Assembly (NCBI GenBank): GCA_017425725.1 | Contig: JAFOXU010000026.1 | Coordinates: forward strand, 1-5,190 | Source of the DNA: Alphaproteobacteria bacterium | GTDB lineage: Bacteria; Pseudomonadota; Alphaproteobacteria; Rs-D84 | Length of the DNA stretch: 5,190 nt | Reading direction: 5' to 3' | Shown here: positions 1 to 5,190 of the stretch, piece by piece | Layout of the letters: every line of letters begins with the position of its first letter | How positions within the stretch are numbered: the stretch's first letter is position 1 | Translations under genes and position numbers: made by a program | The notes under the pieces: generated by a model | Database searches by the model: none | The model's input: only the letters and a program-made list of their open reading frames with translations | What the model was told of the DNA's origin: nothing

Positions 1-377
1 CTGATAATAGTGGGTTTGCAGATCCGCAAAGGGATGCCAGGGCATTGTTTATGTTGTTAAATGGCAATGTTAATTATCTTTATGCAAGAAATGGCAACAG
101 ATATTTATATTGCTTTGTTCATAATGAAGCAAATATTGATATTGCGAGATTTATCTTGAAATCTAATGGTATGAAGCCAAGATTGCATGTCAGCAGTTAT
201 TATGCAGAACCTATGTTAGCGTTGCGTGTGCCTGAATCTGATTTCAAGAATTGTGAGACTGCTGCTGCATTCAAAAATACTTTGTTAAACCATCGTATGA
301 ATTTTTGTGTTGAAGATGTTGCAACCTCACGTTTGCAGGAAATAAGACAGCATATGGCAAAACAACGTACAAAATAA
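1..377 (+). CDS. C-terminal part of an unrecognised protein, 5' end outside the window
   Basis: The reading frame is open from the first complete codon (bases 3-5) to a TAA at 375-377, giving 124 visible residues. A TTG at 45 and an ATG at 51 are possible starts, but the frame has no upstream stop and reads sensibly before them (DNSGFADPQRDARALF), and no clear Shine-Dalgarno precedes them. I therefore treat this as the end of a longer gene. The visible part looks soluble: no membrane segment, only three cysteines, and alternating strand-like and helix-like stretches (YLYCFVHNE, DIARFILKSNGMK, MLALRVPESDF), ending in a basic tail (RQHMAKQRTK). The alternation would suit a small alpha/beta domain, but I do not recognise the family and assign no function. 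It converges on the 233-residue gene and shares its terminator. Confidence 0.7.
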   Translation, partial: DNSGFADPQRDARALFMLLNGNVNYLYARNGNRYLYCFVHNEANIDIARFILKSNGMKPRLHVSSYYAEPMLALRVPESDFKNCETAAAFKNTLLNHRMNFCVEDVATSRLQEIRQHMAKQRTK

Positions 378-381
378 TATT

Positions 382-408
382 AAAAAATCCCCAAATCGGG
401 GGTTTTTT
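382..408. terminator. Bidirectional rho-independent terminator between convergent genes
   Basis: The left arm is a run of six A, then T and CCCC (382-392). The loop is AAATC (393-397). The right arm is GGGGG and six T (398-408). The CCCC/GGGG core pairs fully, T388 can wobble-pair with G402, and the A and T tracts extend the stem. On the plus strand the hairpin is followed by a T-rich run to 415, and on the minus strand by the complement of the A run, so it can end transcription from both sides. It begins five bases after the plus-strand stop codon. Its right arm overlaps the TAA of the minus-strand gene (407-409). Confidence 0.88.
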
Positions 409-1108
409 ATTTTTTGAAATATTGTGTTTTTTGTGATTTTGATACAGATTGCATTTGTTTGAACAGTTTTTCTGCATCTGCACTGGTTTTTGGTGCATCA
501 CTTATTGTTGTGGAATATTGTGCACCATTTAACACTATTATGCGTTCTGGTTTCAGACCCTGACCACATTCGATATAGTGTTCTGATTCATCATAATATT
601 TACCAAAACATTTTCCATTTTCAGTGGCAATAAAACCATTACGTTTCAATGTTTCGCATGTTGGTTGTGTTCCATATACAATTTCACCGTTTTCCAGTAT
701 TTCATCAGATTTATTTAACACGCCATTACAATATACATTTACGTATTGGCCATTAACCATAACTTGATTTCCTGCTTTGTTCATTTTGCGACGACCAAAA
801 CAATCGCCAGAATCTGATAACAATTCTGTGTCATAATCAGATTTTATAACGGTTTTATCATCAACATCGTTTCGGCTGATTAATGTTGCAGTTGTTGTTT
901 GTTGAACCAATGCGTCTGGGCAGATATATTTCATCCCACGACATTTTGCATCGGCATCCCACATTTCTGAATCATATCCAGCGCCCATACTGTTATAGCA
1001 TTTTGTTGTATCCATACGACATACTGTTAATTGTTCCCACCATGGTGCAGAAAATACAGGTGTTATATATGTAAGCGCCAGTAAAGAAAATATATAAAAT
1101 TTGGTCAT
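407..1108 (-). CDS. Predicted exported Cys-rich protein, 233 residues, function unknown
   Basis: The start is ATG at 1108, preceded by AAGAGAG with a 4-base gap. The N-terminus is a typical Sec signal peptide: a short basic n-region, a hydrophobic core at about residues 5-18, and a likely cut after VFSA near residue 21, just before PWWEQ. No other membrane segment is visible, so the mature protein should be extracytoplasmic. The mature part has nine cysteines (30, 37, 56, 63, 103, 127, 151, 167, 181). The first four form two C-x6-C pairs, CRMDTTKC and CRGMKYIC, of the kind found throughout the two larger exported proteins in this window. The second half holds two related units starting with CFG (C103 and C167) and ending in an aromatic-rich stretch with cysteine (C127 and C181). 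The last 25 or so residues are Cys-free, polar and lysine-rich. It lies 56 bp downstream of the 801-residue gene on the same strand, probably co-transcribed. I do not recognise a named family. An odd number of cysteines leaves one free or available for an intermolecular bond. Confidence 0.85.
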   Translation of the reverse strand: MTKFYIFSLLALTYITPVFSAPWWEQLTVCRMDTTKCYNSMGAGYDSEMWDADAKCRGMKYICPDALVQQTTTATLISRNDVDDKTVIKSDYDTELLSDSGDCFGRRKMNKAGNQVMVNGQYVNVYCNGVLNKSDEILENGEIVYGTQPTCETLKRNGFIATENGKCFGKYYDESEHYIECGQGLKPERIIVLNGAQYSTTISDAPKTSADAEKLFKQMQSVSKSQKTQYFKK

Positions 1109-1131
1109 GATTCTCTCTTGTTGTTGTGTTT

Positions 1132-1160
1132 ATTGTAACATATTTTTGTGTGTTAAACCA
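1132..1160 (-). promoter_or_regulatory. Candidate internal promoter upstream of the 233-residue gene
   Basis: Read on the minus strand, the 56-bp gap contains TACAAT (1137-1132) preceded by TGT, which fits an extended -10 element. The hexamer 17 bp upstream is TGGTTT (1160-1155), a poor -35. No terminator is visible in the gap, so read-through from the 801-residue gene is expected anyway. This would be a secondary promoter at most, and such matches are common in AT-rich DNA. Confidence 0.3.
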
Positions 1161-1164
1161 TTGT

Positions 1165-3570
1165 TTATTGTTTGCAATAACCCCATTGTTTACTTGCAGA
1201 TGTTTCTTTGTCATATGTTGATAATGTTGGTACAGTACTGTCGGTATCATATGCGGTGCTGACCCATGTTCCGCCCAGACGTTCGCATTCTTTGGATAAT
1301 TCATCTGACATACCTGCACGTATTTGATCCATAACAACGTTTATATCTTGCAGTACTGTGTGTGGTAATGGTGTCTTGTTGTCGTTTTTAGATGGACGTA
1401 CACAAGTATCGTACGCATAACTGGCCAGTTTATGATACAGACTGCCTGCGTAATCTGTTCCACAATCCAGTTTTTCTGTTGGTGCGCCGGCTTTATCACC
1501 ACCAGGACAGTACATGCCATCAGGACATTTTATACATTCGCCGACGTCTATTTTTTCTGTTACAGGGGCTATAGGAGTTTTATTTGCTGCAATACGTGTT
1601 TGTTTATACATGTGTTGTTTGGTTATATTTTGTATTGTTGCTGATTTTTGTTGTGCGGTTTGCGTGTACTGCATTGTTATGGATTTCTTATTTAGATAAT
1701 AACCAGGCAGACAGGATGTATATTTTTTTTGGCATGATTTGGTTGTGTACTTGGTATTTTTCTTTCCAAATATTTGTGCCCTGGTAATTTGTTTGTTGCA
1801 ATTTGGATTAGATACATATTTTTGTGAACCTGGATTGTATGTGCGACAGCCATATGGATATGCATGTAATGTATCATTGCTGGGGACTGCGCATAATTCT
1901 TTGGTATATGCCTGTAATGTGGATAAGCATTGTTGTGCAATTTGCTGATTAACAATATCGTACATTGCGACTGTTAATGCTTCTAGACCTATGGTGCCAC
2001 CACCGTACAAATTGCTGCATGTATCTAATTTTTCACGACACATTTGTTCTGATAATTCCAGGCGTGATCCCAGCAATAATGCCTCGTCAGTGTTACTAAA
2101 GTCTTTTAAAGATTTGTTTTGTTCGTCATAACATGTGTTAACAACATCCAGACATTCTTCTTTGACCTTGCGAATGCGGTTTTGTTGGCCCTGATGTATT
2201 TCTGTGATTGCCTGACGCAGAAATTCATCCCATACGTTATTAGAAATATCACGACATGTATCCAGTCCACGTTTGGCGTATTCACGCATACTGTTTAACC
2301 GTTCAACCAGCAAACGGTTTGTTTGGTTTTTTAATAAATCGCCAGATAAAGATGTTTGTGTTTCCAATTGGAAAAATTCTGCTGTATATATAGGTTCGCC
2401 TGTTTCGTAATTCAGGTATCGGCCTGTTATATCCAAACAGTGTACGTAATCTGTGCCGCACGCTGTATTAGCAGTAATGTCTTGACGAATCTGGGCAATG
2501 CATTCGTGAATCGAAGAAGAATTATGATTGTTATAATTTTCTAGGCGTAAATCGCCCATTGTGTATTCTGTTTCACGTATTGTTGCATTTGCAGAGACAA
2601 GTTGTTTATCCAAGTTGTTTAACAGCAGACTGCAATCGTTTTCGATATACATTCCGTACGCAGATATAACCATTGTTTTTGTTGCATCATCTGGACAACT
2701 TTCAGATACCATCTCTGCACATTGTGCATGGACGGCATTATATAACGATTCCCCAGATAAATTTGCCAGATTGTCACCACCTGCCAAGTTTGTTGTTGAC
2801 CATATTGCATTAATGTCACCTGCAATATCTACTGTTCCTTGGGTAGACAGGGATTTCTTTTTGGTTTTTGATAATACGTCACTGATACCAGATAATTGTT
2901 TTGCGCTGGATGATTTGTCTTTGGCGGTTGCCTGTGCGGTTTCACCTTCGGTGGCAGAAATCATCGCAGTAACTTCGTTGGCTGTTTTATCAATAACGGT
3001 CAGATTTAAATCCCTGAAATCTTGTAACTGATTTGCTGTTTGTGACAATGCACGTTCACGAGATTGTATTTCTGTCAATTTAGAAGAACAATAACATCTG
3101 CGATATGTGTCGTTTACAGATCCGCAAAACTGATCCATGCATGTAAAGTATGCATCACGGCATTTGTTGTAACCGTCGCCCATTTTTTCTGCTGGTTCTG
3201 GTGCGCCCAAGGTGGCACGGGCAACAATTGTGCGTGCGCTGTTCGTATTGATTGTTTTTGTTGTACGGCTTGATTTACGTTTTTGTGTGATGTTTGGAAC
3301 AGTGTTGCGTGATATGCCGGTTCGTGCGGCTGTCGTTTGTGTCGCAGTGCGTGCATTGCGTGATGATACATTGGCGGCTGTGCGTGACGTTGTTTTTTTA
3401 GCGTCTTCACGTACGACGATATTTTTCGTGTTTGTGCCACGTTGTGTTGCAGTACGAACAGTTTGTGTTTGACTTTGGTTTCTGTTTATATTTTTTTCAC
3501 CACGAACAGCAGCGTTGGCAACGCCAACACTGATTAACAGTGTGACAAGAAAAGTAATTCTCCGTTTCAT
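1165..3570 (-). CDS. Large predicted exported Cys-rich protein, 801 residues, paralogue of the gene at 4055
   Basis: The start is ATG at 3570; an in-frame TAA lies two codons upstream, so it cannot begin earlier. Residues 1-20 are a Sec signal peptide (MKRR n-region, hydrophobic core, ANA or ANAA cut site). Residues 22-120 form a Cys-free, low-complexity basic linker rich in Arg, Lys, Thr, Asn and Gln, with 21 basic and 3 acidic residues and degenerate ART/RTATQ repeats. Next comes a five-cysteine module (C137, 144, 149, 159, 161; CRDAYFTCMDQFC then CYC), a helix-like stretch to about 200, and a long mostly helical region with C284, 292, 313, 357, 371, 378, 439, 473, 480, 511 and 518. The C-terminal third carries further cysteines, including CIKCPDGMYCPGG (679-691), which resembles Cys-rich repeat motifs of extracellular proteins. 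There is no membrane segment after the signal peptide. The region from C137 to about 490 is homologous to the plus-strand protein at 4055. It follows the infA terminator, so it needs its own promoter, and is probably co-transcribed with the 233-residue gene. I cannot name a family; an envelope structural or binding role is an inference. Confidence 0.88.
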   Translation of the reverse strand: MKRRITFLVTLLISVGVANAAVRGEKNINRNQSQTQTVRTATQRGTNTKNIVVREDAKKTTSRTAANVSSRNARTATQTTAARTGISRNTVPNITQKRKSSRTTKTINTNSARTIVARATLGAPEPAEKMGDGYNKCRDAYFTCMDQFCGSVNDTYRRCYCSSKLTEIQSRERALSQTANQLQDFRDLNLTVIDKTANEVTAMISATEGETAQATAKDKSSSAKQLSGISDVLSKTKKKSLSTQGTVDIAGDINAIWSTTNLAGGDNLANLSGESLYNAVHAQCAEMVSESCPDDATKTMVISAYGMYIENDCSLLLNNLDKQLVSANATIRETEYTMGDLRLENYNNHNSSSIHECIAQIRQDITANTACGTDYVHCLDITGRYLNYETGEPIYTAEFFQLETQTSLSGDLLKNQTNRLLVERLNSMREYAKRGLDTCRDISNNVWDEFLRQAITEIHQGQQNRIRKVKEECLDVVNTCYDEQNKSLKDFSNTDEALLLGSRLELSEQMCREKLDTCSNLYGGGTIGLEALTVAMYDIVNQQIAQQCLSTLQAYTKELCAVPSNDTLHAYPYGCRTYNPGSQKYVSNPNCNKQITRAQIFGKKNTKYTTKSCQKKYTSCLPGYYLNKKSITMQYTQTAQQKSATIQNITKQHMYKQTRIAANKTPIAPVTEKIDVGECIKCPDGMYCPGGDKAGAPTEKLDCGTDYAGSLYHKLASYAYDTCVRPSKNDNKTPLPHTVLQDINVVMDQIRAGMSDELSKECERLGGTWVSTAYDTDSTVPTLSTYDKETSASKQWGYCKQ

Positions 3571-3575
3571 TCCTT
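3571..3575 (-). promoter_or_regulatory. Shine-Dalgarno AAGGA directly abutting the start codon of the 801-residue gene
   Basis: On the minus strand AAGGA runs straight into ATG with no spacer. The other three genes with visible starts have gaps of 4 (233-residue gene), 6 (infA) and 4 (gene at 4055) bases. A TAA two codons before the ATG excludes an upstream start. The next ordinary start codon would be inside the signal peptide's hydrophobic core, so the ATG stands despite the awkward spacing. Confidence 0.5.
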
Positions 3576-3584
3576 ATAATATAA

Positions 3585-3613
3585 ATTATACTTTATCAGA
3601 AAGTTGTAAATTA
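3585..3613 (-). promoter_or_regulatory. Candidate promoter of the 801-residue gene
   Basis: Between the infA terminator and the start codon the minus strand holds a consensus TATAAT (3590-3585). The hexamer 17 bp upstream is TAATTT (3613-3608), a weak -35. An alternative pairing is TTGTCT (3618-3613) with TAAAGT (3595-3590), also 17 bp apart. Either choice puts the transcription start only about 8-13 bases before the ATG, giving a very short leader. The -10 is convincing but the exact pairing is not. Confidence 0.5.
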
Positions 3614-3640
3614 GACAAGAAAAATGAGTCGATTTTTGTA

Positions 3641-3664
3641 ATAAAAAAACCGCAATTTGCGGTT
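3641..3664 (-). terminator. Rho-independent terminator of infA
   Basis: Arms AACCGC (3648-3653) and GCGGTT (3659-3664) pair perfectly around the loop AATTT. On the minus strand the hairpin is followed by a run of seven T (complement of 3643-3649). It begins three bases after the infA stop codon. It separates infA from the 801-residue gene, although read-through cannot be excluded. Confidence 0.85.
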
Positions 3665-3667
3665 ATG

Positions 3668-3913
3668 TTATTGTGCGTTTTCTGTGCCTGGTTTGTTACG
3701 TTCAACAAATGTGATACGGCCCTTGTCCAGGTCATATGGTGTCATTTCAACACGAACACGTTCACCAACGTTTACCCAAATGCGAGCCTTGCGCATTTTT
3801 CCACAAACTGTTGCCAATATTTCATGACCGTTTTCCAATTTTACACGAAACATAGTGTTTGGTAATTTGTCTTCAACGGTGCCAGAAAAAACGATTACAT
3901 CATCTTTTGCCAT
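3668..3913 (-). CDS. infA: Translation initiation factor IF-1
   Basis: IF-1 binds the A site of the 30S ribosomal subunit during initiation and works with IF-2 and IF-3; it is cytoplasmic and normally essential. The protein has 81 residues and matches the IF-1 family over its whole OB-fold: MAKDD at the start, LPNTMFRVKLENGHEILA at about 17-34, GKMRK at 38-42, and MTPYDLDKGRITF near 57-69. The family is usually about 72 residues; the extra length is a polar C-terminal tail after VER (NKPGTENAQ). The start is ATG at 3913, with TAAGGA 6 bases upstream. The gene has its own promoter and terminator and so appears monocistronic. It sits between two divergently transcribed paralogous genes for exported proteins, with which it has no obvious functional link. 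Confidence 0.97.
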   Translation of the reverse strand: MAKDDVIVFSGTVEDKLPNTMFRVKLENGHEILATVCGKMRKARIWVNVGERVRVEMTPYDLDKGRITFVERNKPGTENAQ

Positions 3914-3951
3914 AAATAATCCTTAGATTTATCTGAATTTTTCTGCTGATA

Positions 3952-3980
3952 ATCATAAGACTGATAGATAAAAAAATCAA
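3952..3980 (-). promoter_or_regulatory. Sigma70-like promoter of infA
   Basis: On the minus strand TTGATT (3980-3975) and TATGAT (3957-3952) are separated by exactly 17 bp, a good housekeeping-type promoter. The expected transcription start is near 3945, giving a leader of about 30 bases that contains the TAAGGA ribosome binding site (3925-3920). Confidence 0.7.
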
Positions 3981-3993
3981 GTTGTTTTTATCT
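3966..3993. repeat. 9-bp inverted repeat between the divergent promoters, candidate operator
   Basis: AGATAAAAA (3966-3974) and TTTTTATCT (3985-3993) are perfect inverted copies around a 10-bp spacer, with centres 19 bp apart. The spacer contains the infA -35 hexamer, and the right arm ends two bases before the -35 of the plus-strand promoter. A further TTTATCT occurs at 3928-3934 in the infA leader. The size and placement would suit a dimeric regulator. In AT-rich DNA such a repeat can arise by chance, and there is no G or T tract to make it a terminator. Confidence 0.4.
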
Positions 3994-3995
3994 GC

Positions 3996-4024
3996 TTGCG
4001 AAGATGGGTTTTATTTGATAAAAT
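3996..4024 (+). promoter_or_regulatory. Sigma70-like promoter of the plus-strand exported protein gene
   Basis: TTGCGA (3996-4001) and TAAAAT (4019-4024) are separated by 17 bp. The expected transcription start is near 4031, giving a leader of about 24 bases with GGTGGAG (4044-4050) 4 bases before the ATG. The -10 overlaps a small inverted repeat, TTATTT-GATA-AAATAA (4011-4026), which may be coincidental. Confidence 0.65.
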
Positions 4025-4054
4025 AACATGTAACTTAAGGTAGGGTGGAGTCCG

Positions 4055-5190
4055 ATGAATTTAAAATTTCTTGCAACTTTATTAGTGTTATTCCCAGGAA
4101 TTACATGTGATGCATTTGGTGCAGATAATGCACGTGTTGGTGTTCAGCGTATGCCTGCGGCAGGCGCTAGAATGCAAAGTGCATCCAAAACGATTAAGTC
4201 TAAAGCGGCGGCGATTGCGCAGACAAATGCAACAGAAGAAGATGCTGTTTATGAAGATGAAGTATACGAGGAAAGCGCAGAAGAAGTTGTAGAAGATACA
4301 GAAGATACATCCCCACAAGATATCCCTGCTGAAAAATCAAAAGGCAGTTCGGACTGTCGTGATGCATACCGTGCGTGTATGGATGAATTTTGTATGTTAG
4401 ACGAATCGGAAGGGTACAGATGTGCATGTTCGTCTAATATAGAATCTTCGAAATCTTTGATTCAAGAAATTCAGAAAATTCAAGAAGAAGCAGATAAGTT
4501 ATATACCGAGGGTGTTGAACGTGAAAATCTGGGGGCCAAGGCAAGATTGGTCTTTGGTGAAAGTGAGGCTGCAAAAAAGAGTTCACGTATATCGGGTTTA
4601 AGTTTCTCTGATTGGTTGAAATCTGGCAGTGACGATGAAGAGGAAGAGGGATTGGGTACAGATTACGATATTGGTGATAATTTGTATGCAATGGCATCTG
4701 AATATTGTGCGTCAGAATTGGAATCTTGTGGTGCCAAGGCAGAAATGGAAGAGATGTTATATTCTCGTCAGGTGGTTGCAGATTGTAAATCTTTCAATTT
4801 GTATTTAGCAGATCAAAAGTCAAACGCACAGGCGAATAAACGTACTGCAGAAGCGGCGGTTCGTCAGGCCAGACTTGCAATGCTGGATACAACAAATAAA
4901 TATAATCGTGGTGAATGTTTGTTGGCGTATCGTGCCTGTATTGCTGATAAGGGAGGGTGCGGAACAAACTTTGAAAACTGTTTAGATCCAGATTTGTTGG
5001 GTCGTCGTGCAAATGCATGCGAAGGTGTCTTGGATCAATGTATGGCTGTTCGTAAAGATGTCTTAAAAGACTGGGAGGCCGAATCGGAAGCGATATTGGT
5101 AGATGCAGTTAAATATGCAGACAGATATCGTCGTCAGACATGTTTGGCACAGATTCAGGTTTGTTTGGAAGATGGTTGTTCAACATCAAC
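4055..5190 (+). CDS. Predicted exported Cys-rich protein, 3' end outside the window; paralogue of the 801-residue protein
   Basis: The frame runs from ATG at 4055 to the right edge without a stop (378 complete codons). GGAG lies 4 bases before the start. A signal peptide covers about residues 1-23 (MNLKFLATLLVLFPG core, likely cut after AFGA). C18 lies inside it, but GITC is not a proper lipobox, so I do not call a lipoprotein. Residues 24-60 are Ala/Lys/Arg-rich. Residues 61-93 are very acidic, with 16 Asp/Glu and no Lys/Arg. The five-cysteine module follows at C101, 108, 113, 123 and 125 (CRDAYRACMDEFC then CAC), then a helix-like stretch, a second acidic patch (DDEEEE, 193-198), and C218, 225, 244, 288, 295, 302, 309, 322, 329, 363, 370 and 375. 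Six pairs are C-x6-C. Cysteine spacing and flanking residues match the 801-residue protein, so the two are paralogues. The mature protein should be extracytoplasmic; its function is unknown to me. The family match predicts several hundred more residues beyond the edge, perhaps including a C-terminal module like that of the paralogue. Confidence 0.88.
   Translation, partial: MNLKFLATLLVLFPGITCDAFGADNARVGVQRMPAAGARMQSASKTIKSKAAAIAQTNATEEDAVYEDEVYEESAEEVVEDTEDTSPQDIPAEKSKGSSDCRDAYRACMDEFCMLDESEGYRCACSSNIESSKSLIQEIQKIQEEADKLYTEGVERENLGAKARLVFGESEAAKKSSRISGLSFSDWLKSGSDDEEEEGLGTDYDIGDNLYAMASEYCASELESCGAKAEMEEMLYSRQVVADCKSFNLYLADQKSNAQANKRTAEAAVRQARLAMLDTTNKYNRGECLLAYRACIADKGGCGTNFENCLDPDLLGRRANACEGVLDQCMAVRKDVLKDWEAESEAILVDAVKYADRYRRQTCLAQIQVCLEDGCSTS

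Noticed and set aside
993..1337. Minus-strand frame of 114 codons overlapping the end of the 801-residue gene and the start of the 233-residue gene
   Set aside because: It is out of frame with both, has no signal peptide or homologue in the window, and its His/Asn/Gln-rich composition is typical of a shifted frame.
2561..3031. Open reading frame of 156 codons on the plus strand inside the 801-residue gene
   Set aside because: It lies fully antisense to a gene with signal peptide, homologue and conserved cysteines. It has no convincing ribosome binding site and reads as reversed codons of the real gene.
3571..3667. Small RNA or tRNA in the gap between infA and the 801-residue gene
   Set aside because: The gap holds only the infA terminator and a promoter-like segment. 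No cloverleaf or other stable fold is visible.
3515..3865. Plus-strand frame of 116 codons across the infA terminator and infA
   Set aside because: It is antisense to infA, which is certain, and crosses the infA terminator. The product is low-complexity and unrecognisable.
4011..4026. Inverted repeat TTATTT-GATA-AAATAA over the -10 of the plus-strand promoter
   Set aside because: It is made only of A and T apart from one G in the loop, is short, and overlaps a -10 region where such sequence is expected. I do not count it as an operator.
4088..4114. Possible lipoprotein signal at C18 of the plus-strand exported protein
   Set aside because: The residues before the cysteine are GIT, preceded by P, which do not fit a lipobox. 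A standard signal peptidase I site (AFGA) follows within a few residues.
4434..5018. Minus-strand frames opposite the plus-strand exported protein gene
   Set aside because: The opposite strand carries a continuous 378-codon frame with promoter, ribosome binding site, signal peptide and a paralogue. The minus frames are shadows.

Overview
The window is AT-rich bacterial DNA with compact intergenic gaps. The only gene I can name is infA (translation initiation factor IF-1). Its sequence (LPN-T-FRVKLEN core, MTPYDL-KGRITF C-terminal part) looks alphaproteobacterial. Together with the low GC and the large exported Cys-rich proteins, this suggests an uncultured, possibly host-associated alphaproteobacterium. 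That assignment is an inference from one small protein.

Layout, left to right. (1) 1-377, plus strand: the 3' end of an unrecognised gene, open through the left edge. (2) 382-408: a hairpin with A and T tracts on both sides, serving as a terminator for the two convergent genes that flank it. (3) 407-1108, minus: a 233-residue predicted exported Cys-rich protein. (4) 1165-3570, minus: an 801-residue predicted exported Cys-rich protein, 56 bp upstream of the previous gene and probably in one transcription unit with it. (5) 3641-3664: the infA terminator. (6) 3668-3913, minus: infA. (7) 3914-4054: a 141-bp divergent control region with two good sigma70-like promoters back to back and a 9-bp inverted repeat between them. 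(8) 4055-5190, plus: a third predicted exported Cys-rich protein, running off the right edge with no stop (378 codons visible). No gap without a gene exceeds 300 bp.

The main point of interest is the set of exported proteins. The 801-residue protein and the plus-strand protein are paralogues, diverging on either side of infA. A five-cysteine module at their N-termini has identical spacing (7, 5, 10 and 2 residues). Later cysteines also match exactly (44+14+7 and 34+7). Pairs of the form C-x6-C recur through both and appear twice in the 233-residue protein. Their Cys-free N-terminal linkers carry opposite charge, one strongly basic and one strongly acidic. A second small charge reversal occurs at a matching interior position. 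I recognise no family of known function. The reading I favour is a disulphide-rich envelope or extracytoplasmic assembly built from at least two, perhaps three, locally encoded components. The sequence shows the homology and the charge pattern; the assembly itself is an inference.
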